The notes: generated by a model not told the origin, from the sequence alone. Shown: positions 12,101-25,517, counted from the first letter of the stretch. The stretch: 64,000 nucleotides of DNA from Paralithodes platypus (GCA_032716605.1 CM064502.1:52135770-52199769), one strand, 5' to 3'. Made by a program: numbers and translations.

Positions 12101-15100
12101 AATACAATAATACAGTGGTTATAACGCTGCATAATACAATAATACAGTGGTTATAACGTACGCTACAAAATAATAGTGGTTATAACGTACGCTACATAAT
12201 ACAATAATACAGTGGTTATAACGCTACATAATACAATAATACAGTGGTTATAACGCTACATAATACAATAACACAGTGGTTATAACGCTACATAATACAA
12301 TAATACAGTGGTTATAACATACGCTACATAATACAGTGGTTATAACGCTACATAATACAATAATACAGTGGTTATAACGTATGCTACATAATACAATAAT
12401 ACAGTGGTTATAACGCTACATAATACAATAATACAGTGGTTATAACGCTACATAATACAATAATACAGTGGTTATAACGCTACATAATACAATAATACAG
12501 TGGTTATAACGCTACATAATACAATAATACAGTGGTTATAACGCTACATAATACAATAATACAGTGGTTATAACGCTACATAATACAATAATACAGTGGT
12601 TATAACGCTACATAATACAATAATACAGTGGTTATAACGCTACATAATACAATAATACAGTGGTTATAACGCTACATAATACAATAATACAGTGGTTATA
12701 ACGCTACATAATACAATAATACAGTGGTTATAACGCTACATTATACAATAATACAGTGGTTATAACGCTACATAATACAATAATACAGTGGTTATAACGC
12801 TACATTATACAATAATACAGTGGTTATAACGCTACATTATACAATAATACAGTGGTTATAACGCTACATAATACAATAATACAGTGGTTATAATGCTGCA
12901 TAATACAATAATACAGTGGTTATAACGCTACATAATACAATAATACAGTGGTTATAACGCTACATAATACAATAATACAGTGGTTTTAACGCTACATAAT
13001 ACAATAATACAGTGGTTATAACGCTGCATAATACAATAATACAGTGGTTATAACGTACGCTACATAATACAATAATACAGTGGTTATAATGCTACATAAT
13101 ACAATAATACAGTGGTTATAACGCTGCATAATACAATAATACAGTGGTTATAACGTACGCTACATAATACAATAATACAGTGGTTATAACGCTACATAAT
13201 ACAATAATACAGTGGTTATAACGCTACATAATACAATAATACAGTGGTTATAACGCTGCATAATACAATAATACAGTGGTTATAACGTACGCTACAAAAT
13301 AATAGTGGTTATAACGTACGCTACATAATACAATAATACAGTGGTTATAACGCTACATAATACAATAATACAGTGGTTATAACGCTGCATAATACAATAA
13401 TACAGTGGTTATAACGCTGCATAATACAATAATACAGTGGTTATAACGTACGCTACAAAATAATAGTGGTTTATAACGTACGCTACATAATACAATAATA
13501 CAGTGGTTATAACGCTACATAATACAATAATACAGTGGTTATAACGCTACATAATACAATAACACAGTGGTTATAACGCTACATAATACAATAATACAGT
13601 GGTTATAAACATACGCTACATAATACAGTGGTTATAACGCTACATAATACAATAATACAGTGGTTATAACGTATGCTACATAATACAATAATACAGTGGT
13701 TATAACGCTACATAATACAATAATACAGTGGTTATAACGCTACATAATACAATAATACAGTGGTTATAACGCTACATAATACAATAATACAGTGGTTATA
13801 ACGCTACATAATACAATAATACAGTGGTTATAACGCTACATAATACAATAATACAGTGGTTATAACGCTACATAATACAATAATACAGTGGTTATAACGC
13901 TACATAATACAATAATACAGTGGTTATAACGCTACATAATACAATAATACAGTGGTTATAACGCTACATAATACAATAATACAGTGGTTATAACGCTACA
14001 TTACAATAATACAGTGGTTATAACGCTACATAATACAATAATACAGTGGTTATAACGCTACATTATACAATAATACAGTGGTTATAACGCTACATTATAC
14101 AATAATACAGTGGTTATAACGCTACATAATACAATAATACAGTGGTTATAATGCTGCATAATACAATAATACAGTGGTTATAACGCTACATAATACAATA
14201 ATACAGTGGTTATAACGCTACATAATACAATAATACAGTGTCTTTAACGCTGCATAATACAATAATACAGTGGTTATAACGCTGCATAATACAATAATAC
14301 AGTGGTTATAACGTACGCTACATAATACAATAATACAGTGGTTATAATGCTACATAATACAATAATACAGTGGTTATAACGCTGCATAATACAATAATAC
14401 AGTGGTTATAACGTACGCTACATAATACAATAATACAGTGGTTATAACGCTACATAATACAATAATACAGTGGTTATAACGCTACATAATACAATAATAC
14501 AGTGGTTATAACGCTGCATAATACAATAATACAGTGGTTATAACGTACGCTACAAAATAATAGTGGTTATAACGTACGCTACATAATACAATAATACAGT
14601 GGTTATAACGCTACATAATACAATAATACAGTGGTTATAACGCTGCATAATACAATAATACAGTGGTTATAAACGCTGCATAATACAATAATACAGTGGT
14701 TATAACGTACGCTACAAAATAATAGTGGTTATAACGTACGCTACATAATACAATAATACAGTGGTTATAACGCTACATAATACAATAATACAGTGGTTAT
14801 AACGCTACATAATACAATAACACAGTGGTTATAACGCTACATAATACAATAATACAGTGGTTATAACATACGCTACATAATACAGTGGTTATAACGCTAC
14901 ATAATACAATAATACAGTGGTTATAACGTATGCTACATAATACAATAATACAGTGGTTATAACGCTACATAATACAATAATACAGTGGTTATAACGCTAC
15001 ATAATACAATAATACAGTGGTTATAACGCTACATAATACAATAATACAGTGGTTATAACGTACGCTACATAATACAATAATACAGTGGTTATAACGCTGC

Positions 15101-16624
15101 ATAATACAATAATACAGTGGTTATAACGTACGCTACAAAATAATAGTGGTTATAACGTACGCTACATAATACAATAATACAGTGGTTATAACGCTACATA
15201 ATACAATAATACAGTGGTTATAACGCTACATAATACAATAATACAGTGGTTATAACGCTACATAATACAATAATACAGTGGTTATAACGCTGCATAATAC
15301 AATAATACAGTGGTTATAACGCTGCATAATACAATAATACAGTGGTTATAACGTACGCTACAAAATAATAGTGGTTATAACGTACGCTACATAATACAAT
15401 AATACAGTGGTTATAACGCTACATAATACAATAATACAGTGGTTATAACGCTACATAATACAATAATACAGTGGTTATAACGCTACATAATACAATAATA
15501 CAGTGGTTATAACGCTGCATAATACAATAATACAGTGGTTATAACGCTGCATAATACAATAATACAGTGGTTATAACGTACGCTACATAATACAATAATA
15601 CAGTGGTTATAACGTACGCTACATAATAATAGTGGTTATAACGTACGCTACATAATACAATAATACAGTGGTTATAACGCTGCATAATACAATAATACAG
15701 TGGTTATAACGTATGCTACATAATACAGTAGTTATAACGTACGCTACATAATACAATAATACAGTGGTTATAACGCTACATAATACAATAATACAGTGGT
15801 TATAACGCTACATAATACAATAACACAGTGGTTATAACGCTACATAATACAATAATACAGTGGTTATAACATACGCTACATAATACAGTGGTTATAACGC
15901 TACATAATACAATAATACAGTGGTTATAACGTATGCTACATAATACAATAATACAGTGGTTATAACGCTACATAATACAATAATACAGTGGTTATAACGC
16001 TACATAATACAATAATACAGTGGTTATAACGCTACATAATACAATAATACAGTGGTTATAACGCTACATAATACAATAATACAGTGGTTATAACGCTACA
16101 TAATACAATAATACAGTGGTTATAACGCTACATTATACAATAATACAGTGGTTATAACGCTACATAATACAATAATACAGTGGTTATAACGTACGCTACA
16201 TAATACAATAATACAGTGGTTATAACGCTACATAATACAATAATACAGTGGTTATAACGTACGCTACATAATACAATAATACAGTGGTTATAACGCTACA
16301 TAATACAATAACACAGTGGTTATAACGTACGCAACATAATACAATAATACAGTGGTTATAACGTACGCAACATAATACAATAATACAGTGGTTATAACGT
16401 ACGCAACATAATACAATAATACAGTGGTTATAACGTACGCAACATAATACAATAATACAGTGGTTATAACGTACGCAACATAATACAATAATACAGTGGT
16501 TATAACGTACGCTACATAATACAATAATACAGTGGTTATAACGCTACATAATACAATAATACAGTGGTTATAACGTACGCTACATAATACAATAATACAG
16601 TGGTTATAACGTACGCTACATAAT
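9167..16624. repeat. 7.5-kb minisatellite, 32-bp unit with higher-order structure
   Basis: Base unit is CAGTGGTTATAACGCTACAT followed by AATACAATAATA (32 bp), about 230 copies. Variant units insert GTAC (36 bp), carry GCTGCAT, or shorten to CTACAAAATAATAGTGG. The variants recur as blocks: TATAACATACGC followed by a shortened unit is near 11316, 12316, 13608, 14866 and 15869, a related form near 10280. Sequence from about 11040 to about 11760 is repeated unchanged 1000 bp downstream in every line I compared. The last part (16310-16520) is a run of 36-bp units, which creates open frames by chance. No promoter or gene is seen inside. Confidence 0.97.
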
Positions 16625-16654
16625 CAATGTGTTGATAATTACGGGCATTGTGTT

Positions 16655-16872
16655 GCACAGTCGGCCTAATAAGTGATGTCTCGGCACCAATTATGTTTTG
16701 ATCAATAATTGGTATCAGCAATATTTACACATGAATTCTTCTCTTTGCGTGAGATATACCAACCATGTTCCTACACTTACCCACCCTATTCAACATCTGA
16801 CAGACATTATTTCAGCACAGAGAGAGCCAAACGTAATGCCAGCTGGGACATGACTTATTAGCGCGACCGTAC
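16655..16872 (+). mobile_element. Family D MITE, copy D1
   Basis: Inverted ends CTAATAAGTGATGTC... and ...GACATGACTTATTAGCGC, with an interior shared with 51127-51356 and 57960-58180. It begins about 30 bp after the minisatellite stops. Confidence 0.82.
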
Positions 16873-17062
16873 TATTGGCATATACAGTCCTTCTCTGATA
16901 GTAACAATACAGTTGATATAATGGTAGACAATGAAAGTACGGTATCAATTATGTGGATGGTGTTATTGAAATATAAAATACACTCGTATTGACAGTGATA
17001 CAGCGGATATAATGGTAGCCAAAAAAAAATCGTTAATTATTATTTAGCGAGTGTTATTACTA

Positions 17063-17418
17063 ATTAATGTTTGGTCTATTAATTCATTTATTCATATATA
17101 TTTTTAGTTTCCTCCCTAGACCTCCATCAAGCTTAGAAAAACACCCCCTAGACCCCCCTTCATGATAAATTTGTACATTTTTCGGTAGAAAAATTTCCCG
17201 GCTTAAGGCCAATTCCTCTTAAAATTACAGGCTCGCTATCGCTCGCTAGGAAAAAATCGACACCTAAATGGCACGACGGGTCCTAATATTGACAAACAAG
17301 TGGGGTGAAAGGTTATAAAATCTCCAAACTAATGGAACCAACGTCTTAAAATCTCAAAACTAGTGGGGCTAAACATTAGGGAGAAGGGGATCCAGAAAAA
17401 CGGTCTGTCTCCCCTTAA
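17063..17418 (-). mobile_element. Family A (long form) MITE, copy A6
   Basis: Right end GTCTGTCTCCCCTTAA is intact; the left terminal TTAAGGGGAGATG is lost, starting at TGTTTGGTCTATTAATTC. The core block and both hairpins are present; the GC hairpin is decayed (CCCGGCTTAAGGCC). Confidence 0.88.
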
Positions 17419-17530
17419 ATGAACTCCACTGTTGACAATGGTAAATTCGGTAGGTAATGATGATGCCTGGTTGATGGTCGGACTAAAGATAATTTTGTAT
17501 TAGTAATTATGATTATTCAACTACTGAAAA

Positions 17531-17672
17531 ACACTCCTCTCTTCATAAACACACTCCTCTCTTCATAAACACACTCCTCTCTTCATAAACACACTCCTCT
17601 CTTCATAAATATACAATAGATATAAACAATCATTGTAGTAATAATAGATATAAACAATCATTGTAGTAATAA
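17531..17672. repeat. 20-bp and 28-bp minisatellites
   Basis: Four copies of ACACTCCTCTCTTCATAAAC at 17531-17610, then two copies of an AATAGATATAAACAATCATT-led unit. Confidence 0.93.
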
Positions 17673-17749
17673 TAAGTCCCTGCAACAAGAGGACGCCCTA
17701 ACCCTATTAATCAAGTGAGCACACGGCGTTAAAAACTGCATCATCAACG

Positions 17750-18230
17750 TGTCATTCTAATGCCATACACTCCACTATTAATAATGGTAAATAGGTAGTG
17801 ATGAACTATGCACCGTGTCTAATGAACGTATTAGTAATTATACTTATAGTGTTATTCTATTGCCATACACTCTCCTATTAATAATGGTAAATAGGCAGTG
17901 ATGATATATGCACCGTGATTAATCAACGTATTACCGTAGTAATTATACTTATAGTGTTATTCTATTGCCATACACTCTCCTATTAATAATGGTAAATAGG
18001 TATTGATGATATGTTCACCATGCTTAATCAACGTATTAGTAATTATACATATAGTGTCATTCTATTGCCATACATTCCACTATCGGCATTGGTAAATAGG
18101 TACTGGTAATGTTGATATATGCTTATTATGCATCGTGATTAATCAACGTGCAATGTATTAGTAATTATACATAGTGTTATTCTAATACCATACACTCCAC
18201 TATTGTCACTGGTAAATAGGTAGTGATGAT
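17750..18230 (+). repeat. ~100-120-bp tandem repeat, five units
   Basis: Units begin ATTCTA(A/T)TGCCATACAC near 17753, 17852, 17959, 18059 and 18179 and contain AATGGTAAATAGG and GTATTAGTAATTATA. A more diverged related copy is at about 17411-17510, directly after element A6. Confidence 0.88.
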
Positions 18231-18404
18231 GCCTGCACCATAGCCTAGCCAGCCAGCCATTCAGCATCCGTGGACCAAGGTTGTCATCATCGTCAAAAGC
18301 TGTTGGCTCGTTCGACGTCATTTGCATCCATTCATCAAAACCCCCTCGAAAATTGATTGTCAGTTCAGAATATGATTTTCCAACATTCCCCCTCCCCTAG
18401 CTCG

Positions 18405-18652
18405 CTCTCTTTCTCTCTCTCTCTCTCTCACTCGCTCGTTCTCTTTCTCTCGCTCTGTGCCACACTTCCACCCTTCCCTAACCCACCGTAATGACCGAAC
18501 AGTGTCGAACAAACGTTTGGGCATCCACTGTGCATGAGCCGATGTAGGGAGGCGAACGAAAATGCGCACACACGCACACACGCACACACACACACACACA
18601 TACACATACACACACATACACATACACACACATACACACACACACACAGATG
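18405..18652. repeat. CT and CA microsatellites
   Basis: Interrupted CT tract at 18409-18455 and interrupted CA tract at 18565-18650. The 176-aa minus-strand frame is built from these tracts. Confidence 0.9.
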
Positions 18653-18842
18653 CACCCAGGGAGCCAAAACAAACACAAACACGCACATAACAATACACAA
18701 GCCCAGGAGAGAAAAAAAAATGTGAAACGAGGTGGAAACAAACCCTAGTCAGCAACACGAACCGGCGGACACCGAGGGGGGACAAAATAGCATTGAGTAA
18801 ATAGGGAAATGGGAAGCCCCCCTCGCCAGGGAACCGAATTTT

Positions 18843-19199
18843 GGGTACTACTCGCTTTTTATGGACCTCCTTTTCCCTCGTGTTTAGCATATTAGTTTTG
18901 AGATTTTAAGACGTTCCTTCCATTAGTTTGGCGATTTTAATACCTTTCGCCCCATTTCGTTTTTCAATTTCAAGACCTTTCGTACCACTTAGGTGTCGAT
19001 TTTTTTCCTGGCGAGCTACAGCGAGCCTGTAATTTTAAGAGAACCGGCCTTCGGCCGGGAAATTTTTCTTTCGAAAAATTTACAAATTTATCTTGAAGGG
19101 GGTGTTTGTTTAAGCTTGATGGAGGTCTAGGGAGGAGACTAAAAAAAATATATAAAATATGTACATATATAGACCAAAAACCAAGCAGTACCCCCTTAA
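18843..19199 (+). mobile_element. Family A (long form) MITE, copy A7, 5' end eroded
   Basis: Right end AGCAGTACCCCCTTAA matches A3. The left end is missing its TTAA. The core has mutated to GGCGAGCTACAGCGAGCC; both hairpins are present. Confidence 0.87.
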
Positions 19200-19572
19200 C
19201 GCCATTTAGATAGGGCAGTACATGTATAAGGCACCACCGCTTTGCATCGTTCTGATTCGACTTTACATTGATTTCCTATAAGTTTATTACTTGAAATGTA
19301 GACTAGTATTAAATAGAGTTTAATTATCCACACCAAATTATATAAGGCTATGCTAATTTAACTAGTATCGGTGCTGACACATATTAGTTTTTTATAGATA
19401 TATGTTGGTAATGTAAAGCTATTTTTAGCCATTTATTTGTGTATAATATATATTTTAGCAACGACAAAAACAGACAATCTAATCTTAAGAATACATTATG
19501 CTTGTATGACTTGTTAGTGGTACAAACTAGACGGACAAATAACAGCCATATGAATGGAGTTACGTTACAGTC
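19200..19572. other. Non-coding AT-rich stretch
   Basis: No feature recognised. Confidence 0.5.
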
Positions 19573-19742
19573 AAACCTTCGACTAGTTAGTTAGTTGTTA
19601 GTTAGTTAGTTAAGTTAGTTAAAATAGAACTTCAGAGACTATCAACCCTTCTGGATTATTAAGCCAGCACACTGTAAGTCAACACTAGCGTCAGGACTGG
19701 AGCCCCTTTTCGAGAACTGCAGTCCCTTGTGCTTCGACTAAC
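19573..19742 (+). repeat. Interspersed repeat E, copy 1
   Basis: TTAGTTAGTTAAAATAG then ACTTCAGAGACTATCAACCC...GAGCCCCTTTTCGAGAAC...CAGTCCC. It is closely matched at 21470-21612 and, inverted, at 57406-57516. CTTCGACTA occurs near both ends. Class unknown. Confidence 0.8.
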
Positions 19743-19753
19743 TGTACAATGGT

Positions 19754-19959
19754 TTAACCCTTTCAGTATATTATAACACATTATTCCATCTGGTTTTGTT
19801 TAGTATTAAACGATTATATTTAGCTTATTAGGTATTAGTTGGAATTAAAAATATAAGTTGAGATAGTATTGGATTTGTGATTGCTAGAGGTTTTCCTACG
19901 CTGCATAAACATTGTTAGAAAGATGACACGAAAAGCGACGCATGTTACTGAAAGATTAA
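19754..19959 (+). mobile_element. Family C MITE, copy C2, diverged
   Basis: TTAACCCTTTCAGTA at the left and TACTGAAAGATTAA at the right. The interior shares TTGAGATAGTATT and GCTGCATAAA with other C copies. Confidence 0.75.
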
Positions 19960-20089
19960 AGCTATAGTTTACAAAAGGCAGTATAAGGAATAACAACTTT
20001 TAATCGTTCAACCCTATGTTCTCCTCCCCCGACATTCGCACATCATGTTACCCAAGAGCGGTACACTACGCTTATCCCATACCAAAATA

Positions 20090-20262
20090 GACTAACAGAA
20101 CTTAACTGAACCAACTGACTTGAACTCATCGAACTGACCTGAATGATCGAACTGAGCTGAAGTGATCGAACTGAGCTGAAGTGATCGAACTGAGTTGAAC
20201 GATTTGAATTGATCTGAGCGAACTTAACTGAACGACCTTAACTGAACATAATAAACTGAAGG
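20090..20262 (+). repeat. Degenerate short tandem repeat
   Basis: Repeats of GAACTGAGCTGAAGTGATC and looser AACTGAA variants. Confidence 0.8.
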
Positions 20263-20352
20263 GTCTCTTATAGGTGGGGTAAAAAAGAAATGCATGCCCC
20301 CGAATGAGTGGGAGAGTGATAGAGAAATTCCGTGGGGCGGGGGGTGGGGGGC

Positions 20353-20731
20353 TTAAGGGGGGTCACCGTTTTTGTTTTGTTTTTATCTTTCTCTCCTTTT
20401 CTCTCTTTCCCTGGCTTGTATCCATTCGGCCCCATTCAGCCAACGGTTTTAAGACGTTTATCCCCATCCAGGTGTCGAATTCTTCCTGGCCACCATTGTA
20501 TGGAGAAATCCTGCTTCGCCGGAGAAATTTTTCTATCGAAAAATTTACAAATTTAGCTTGCTGTCAAAAAAAATATATATATATATGCTGGCTAGCTACC
20601 GCTCGCCAGGAAACTATTGGCACCTGGATGGGGGTAAACGTCTTAAAACAGTAGGCTGAATGGGGCCGAATGGATAAAAGCAAAAGAGAGAGGGAGAGAA
20701 AGAGAAAACAAGCGAGGTGGGCTCCCTTTAA
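20353..20731 (+). mobile_element. Family B foldback MITE, copy B2
   Basis: TTAAGGGGGGTCACC at the left and GTGGGCTCCCTTTAA at the right. The first GGCGAGCGATAGCGAG block is deleted (TTCCTGGCCACC); the second is present as GGCTAGCTACCGCTCGCC. GC hairpin (CCTGCTTCGCCGG) and A/T hairpin are present, plus a short AT run. Confidence 0.9.
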
Positions 20732-21244
20732 TGGGAAGGGAGATCGCATGCAAATACAGCCGCCTCCCCTCCCTGTATGAAGATTAATGTACACTTGATA
20801 TGATTTAATGAAATTGACAACTGAGAGAGGTGTGCTGAGGGAGCGAGAGAGAGGGTGTTGTTGTTGTCATTGTTGTTGATGGCGGTGGTGTGTGCAGTAC
20901 AAAGGAAATCAAGCAACAACAGTATAGCGACCCAGTATATATGTGTGCGTAGTTAATTCAAGTATATGTGTGTGTGTGAGTGTAAAATATGCATGTGTAT
21001 AAGTACTCTATGTGTGTATATGTATTTTATGTGTCTGTGTATCTATTACCTGTGTATATATGTGTGAGTATAGAATAAGTGTGTGTGTGTGTGTTTGTCT
21101 GTGTGCGTGTGTGTGTGTGTGGTGGAGATATTGTAATGTGGACTGAGGTGGAATTTGAGGCAGTGTTCTGATGGTGTGTACATAGGGAGATATTCCTGTG
21201 TGGAGGGAGGGAGGAGAAATATGAAACATCGCACAATAATTATT
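20732..21244. other. Non-coding, GT-rich low-complexity stretch
   Basis: TGTTGTTG near 20860 and scattered TGTG tracts at 20940-21120. Minus-strand Thr/His frames are artefacts. Confidence 0.6.
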
Positions 21245-21424
21245 TTAAGGGGAGATGGCCGTATTTATTTGCTTATTTTTTGATATTTGTATTATCATTA
21301 TTATTATTATTATTATTGTTGTGTTTAAGTTTCGTCACTAGACCATCAAGCTGTACAAAAACGCTCCCTAGACCCTTCTTCAATATTTTTTTTTATTTTT
21401 TTCGGAAGACAAATGTCCCGGCAA
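21245..21424 (-). mobile_element. Family A (long form) MITE, copy A8, truncated
   Basis: Left end TTAAGGGGAGATGGCCG is intact. An (ATT)n tract has grown inside, and the element breaks off just after the A/T hairpin (TTCGGAAGACAAATGTCCCGG), before the GC hairpin and core. Repeat E2 follows 45 bp later. Confidence 0.82.
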
Positions 21425-21469
21425 TTATTTTTGTATTTATTTTGCTCTTGTGTGGCTCTCAGTTACATT

Positions 21470-21612
21470 TGAAGTTAGTTAGTCATAGTTAGTTAAAATA
21501 GGACTTCAGAGGCTATCAACCCTTCTGGATTATTAAGCCAGCACACTGCAAGTAAAGTAGACTTTCAGGACTAGAGCCCCTTTTCGAGAACCCCAGTCCC
21601 CTGCATTTGAAG
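21470..21612 (+). repeat. Interspersed repeat E, copy 2
   Basis: GTTAGTTAAAATAGG then ACTTCAGAGGCTATCAACCC...GAGCCCCTTTTCGAGAACCC. It keeps the TTAA that in copy 3 (57513) is occupied by a family A element. Confidence 0.82.
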
Positions 21613-21654
21613 TGGTATATATGTTAGTTCATTTAAGTCTAGTTTGTTTTCAAA

Positions 21655-21866
21655 TAAACCCCTTCTGTACCGGTGTCGGTTTTTGTGTTATAGTCCAGCT
21701 ACATTTAGAAGATTTGATGAAGTTTAGGATGGATATATGGTAGCTAAAAGGATCAATTGAGTTGATCTGCTGCTTTTTCATGGATAGACGTCCTTAAGCT
21801 GAATAAATTTGTCTAATAGTTGCCAGATTATAATGAAAATGACGTTGTCGGTACAGAAGGGGTTAA
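21655..21866 (+). mobile_element. Family C MITE, copy C3
   Basis: Left end (A)TAACCCCTTCTGTACCGG and right end CGGTACAGAAGGGGTTAA, 16-17 bp of near-perfect inverted terminal repeat. It belongs to the 'CTGTACCGG' C subtype also seen in C5. Confidence 0.86.
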
Positions 21867-21910
21867 TAGAGAAAATGTGTGAGGGTCATTATCGTGTACA
21901 TTTACAGAGC

Positions 21911-23031
<1,121 letters not shown>

Positions 23032-23413
23032 ATAAGGGAGCCCACCTCGCTTTTTTTCTCTTTCTCTTCCTCTCTCTTTGGCTTTTATCCGTTCGGCCCC
23101 ATTCAGCCTACTGTGTTAAGACGTTTACCCCATCCAAGTGTCAATATTTTCCTGGTGAGCGGTACCGAGCCAGCATATATATTTTTTGTTTTGACAGCAA
23201 GCTAAATTTGTACATTTTTCGATAGAAAAATGTCTCCGGCGATACCGGATTTCTCCATACAATGTTGGCTCGCTATCGCTCGCCAGGAAGAAATCGACAC
23301 CTGGATGGGGAAAAACGTCTTAAAACAGTTGGCTGAATGGGGCCGAATGGATACAAGCCAGGGAAAGAGAGAAAAGGAGAGAAACAAAACAAACAGCCGG
23401 TGACTCGCCTTAA
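23032..23413 (-). mobile_element. Family B foldback MITE, copy B3
   Basis: Left end (A)TAAGGGAGCCCACC and right end GGTGACTCGCCTTAA, both decayed at the TTAA/G-run. Inverted core blocks (GGTGAGCGGTACCGAGCC and GGCTCGCTATCGCTCGCC) and both hairpins are present. Confidence 0.9.
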
Positions 23414-23454
23414 CCCCAGAACCAAACCGGGTTAATAATAAAAAGGCCACGGAT

Positions 23455-23457
<3 letters not shown>

Positions 23458-23542
<85 letters not shown>

Positions 23543-23543
23543 T
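23458..23543. repeat. (GA)n microsatellite
   Basis: About 85 bp of GA starting shortly after element B3, with one CGAG interruption. Confidence 0.97.
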
Positions 23544-23794
23544 CAGACGGAAGACCATGAGATTAGCAAGATCAGGTTAGGAGGAAGATATTAGTCTGAT
23601 GAGAGAAAACAAAGGGTGAAAGTGTATATAAGAGACTTGGAGGCTATGGTATGAATGTGTGGAGGATTTTATTGGTGGAGAACTTCTGTCTAGATGTGGA
23701 ATGGCTGTACTTTATTGGTGTATGGCATCTGGAGGTGTGGAGGGGCTTATTGGTGGAGAGCCTATGTGGAGCTGTAAAATGTGTGTATGTTATT

Positions 23795-24020
23795 ATTGTT
23801 GTTGTTGTTGTTGTTCCCCAAGCTGCCTGGCCGAACAGCCCCAAGGCCCTGAGCAAGGCCAAGGCCATAACCGAGCGCCCCCACAGAACCCTCCCCGCCG
23901 ACCACAATAAAGCCTGGGTGACCGAAGCCACTCCATGGCGGGGAGCTGAGGAGGGTGCGGAAATGCCCGGGAAACCAAAGCCCCACCCAGGGCCCTGTGT
24001 CCCTCAGCAGTTATGAAGAG
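23795..24020. other. GC-rich island after a (TTG)n tract
   Basis: A (TTG)n run (23795-23815) is followed by about 200 bp much richer in G+C than any neighbour (GAACAGCCCCAAGGCCC..., GGGAAACCAAAGCCCCACCC). Open frames exist on both strands (up to about 120 aa) but show no domain I know. It could be a transferred or exonised fragment, a repeat, or a CpG-like island. Confidence 0.4.
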
Positions 24021-24110
24021 AAAGTTGAGGGGCAAGGGAAAAATGTGACGCTTTGGCTTCCAATCTTGGTAGATTGGGAGGTCAATCCACGTTAGAGACG
24101 CAGTCACTTG

Positions 24111-24719
24111 AGATCTAGAAAATATATAAGTAAAAGGAACAGTCAGAGTAAGCTATGGGTATGGCAGAGATTGCTCAGTTCTCACTCTGATAGACCAGCC
24201 CATCACCACTGTATGTTATTGTTGTATGTGGAGGTGTGGAACTGATCTTGTTGTTGTGTACAGTATGTGGAGGTGTGGGATGTGTGTATGTTATTGGTGT
24301 ATGTATATGTGGAGGAGTGGGACTGTTCTGTGCTCTTGTAGTTGTGTATGTGTAGGTGTGGAATGGCTGTATGTGTCTGTGGAGGTGTGGGATGATTGTA
24401 TGTTGTGCGTGTAGGTTACATGGAGGTGTGGAATGGCTGTTTATTGTTGGTGTGGAGCGTGATGGCGTGGCATAGCCGTTTGTTGTTGGTTTGGGCATGT
24501 GGAATTTTGTAATGGCTGTTCTTTGCTGATATTGAGCGATATGATGTTGCGAAGGGCCTATGAGGATGCAGATAGGTAGATTGACTGTATGTGTAGTTAA
24601 AGAGGAGTGTTGTGGAGTGGTTATTCAGTAGTTGAGTTAAGTCCTCGAGGTAAAGTGATGGCGTGTTGTGTGGAGATGTTTAGATGTGGGTTTTATAGAG
24701 TTGAAAGATAAAATAATGC
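24111..24719. other. Low-complexity TGTGGAGGTGTGG tract
   Basis: Irregular repeats of TGTGGAGGTGTGGAATGGC-like phrases at about 24226-24500, grading into unremarkable sequence. No gene supported. Confidence 0.55.
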
Positions 24720-24734
24720 GCGGTCAATTTCTTC

Positions 24735-24930
24735 CCTGCAGCACGATGACGTATTTTTCATCATATTCTGGTTACCTTTAGACGATTTTCTTTGACTTAT
24801 AATCTACCTCGAGGACTGAAAGGGGTATAAACGATCTCCATATACCCTCTGAATAACACGTGTCCTTCTTTAGCTGCATAAAATCGTCTAATTTTAGCCA
24901 GAATCAAAGATGGCAATACGTCATCGTTCC
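24735..24930 (+). mobile_element. Family C-like element, copy C4, degenerate
   Basis: Inverted segments GATGACGTATTTTTCATC and ATACGTCATCG, TAGACGATTTTCTTTGAC and GCATAAAATCGTCTAATTTT match family C interiors. The terminal TTAACCCCTT is gone. Confidence 0.62.
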
Positions 24931-25274
24931 TATTTTGTGATTATGTGATTGTCTGAATTATTTAGGTAATTATAATGACTGTGTATGAAAGTATAGAAGT
25001 GTATTGTATGTATTTCGGTTATGGAGTTGATATGTTGTGTGTAAAATGGGTATAGGGTGGATGTGCGTAAGTATGTATTCAGCGTTTTGGTGAAGAGCTT
25101 GTATGCAGTAGTTATGTGGGATGGGAATGTGTGGGAGCGATATGTGGTTATGGTAAAGTGGCTAGTTAATAAGATCATTAACATTAAAATGGGTTGACAT
25201 TATTTTTCGTTTCCCTTAATTAGGTTACTGTAATAGGTGCAAGATAATTATTGTTATGAATTCCGATTTATATT

Positions 25275-25517
25275 ATTGAGTATATGTGTATGTTCATTGA
25301 GTATATGTGTATGTTCATTGAGTATATGTGTATGTTCATTGAGTATATGTGTATGTTCATTGAGTATATGTGTATGTTCATTAGTATATGTGTATGTTCA
25401 TTGAGTATATGTGTATGTTCATTGAGTATATGTGTATGTTCATTGAGTATATGTGTATGTTCATTGAGTATATGTGTATGTTCATTGAGTATAATTATGT
25501 GTATGTTCATTGAGTAC
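25275..25517 (+). repeat. 22-bp minisatellite
   Basis: About 11 copies of ATTGAGTATATGTGTATGTTC, one shortened by 1 bp and one with an ATTA insertion. It gives artefactual frames in both directions. Confidence 0.96.

Noticed and set aside
9167..16624. CRISPR-like array
   Set aside because: There are no unique spacers: the whole array is one tandem unit with variants, in a eukaryotic context.
11855..16721. Repetitive YVITTVLLYYVA-type minus-strand frames
   Set aside because: They arise because 36-bp units are a multiple of three; the frames break wherever 32-bp units occur.
18360..18890. 176-aa minus-strand frame rich in Cys/Val
   Set aside because: Built from CA and CT arrays plus the start of MITE A7.
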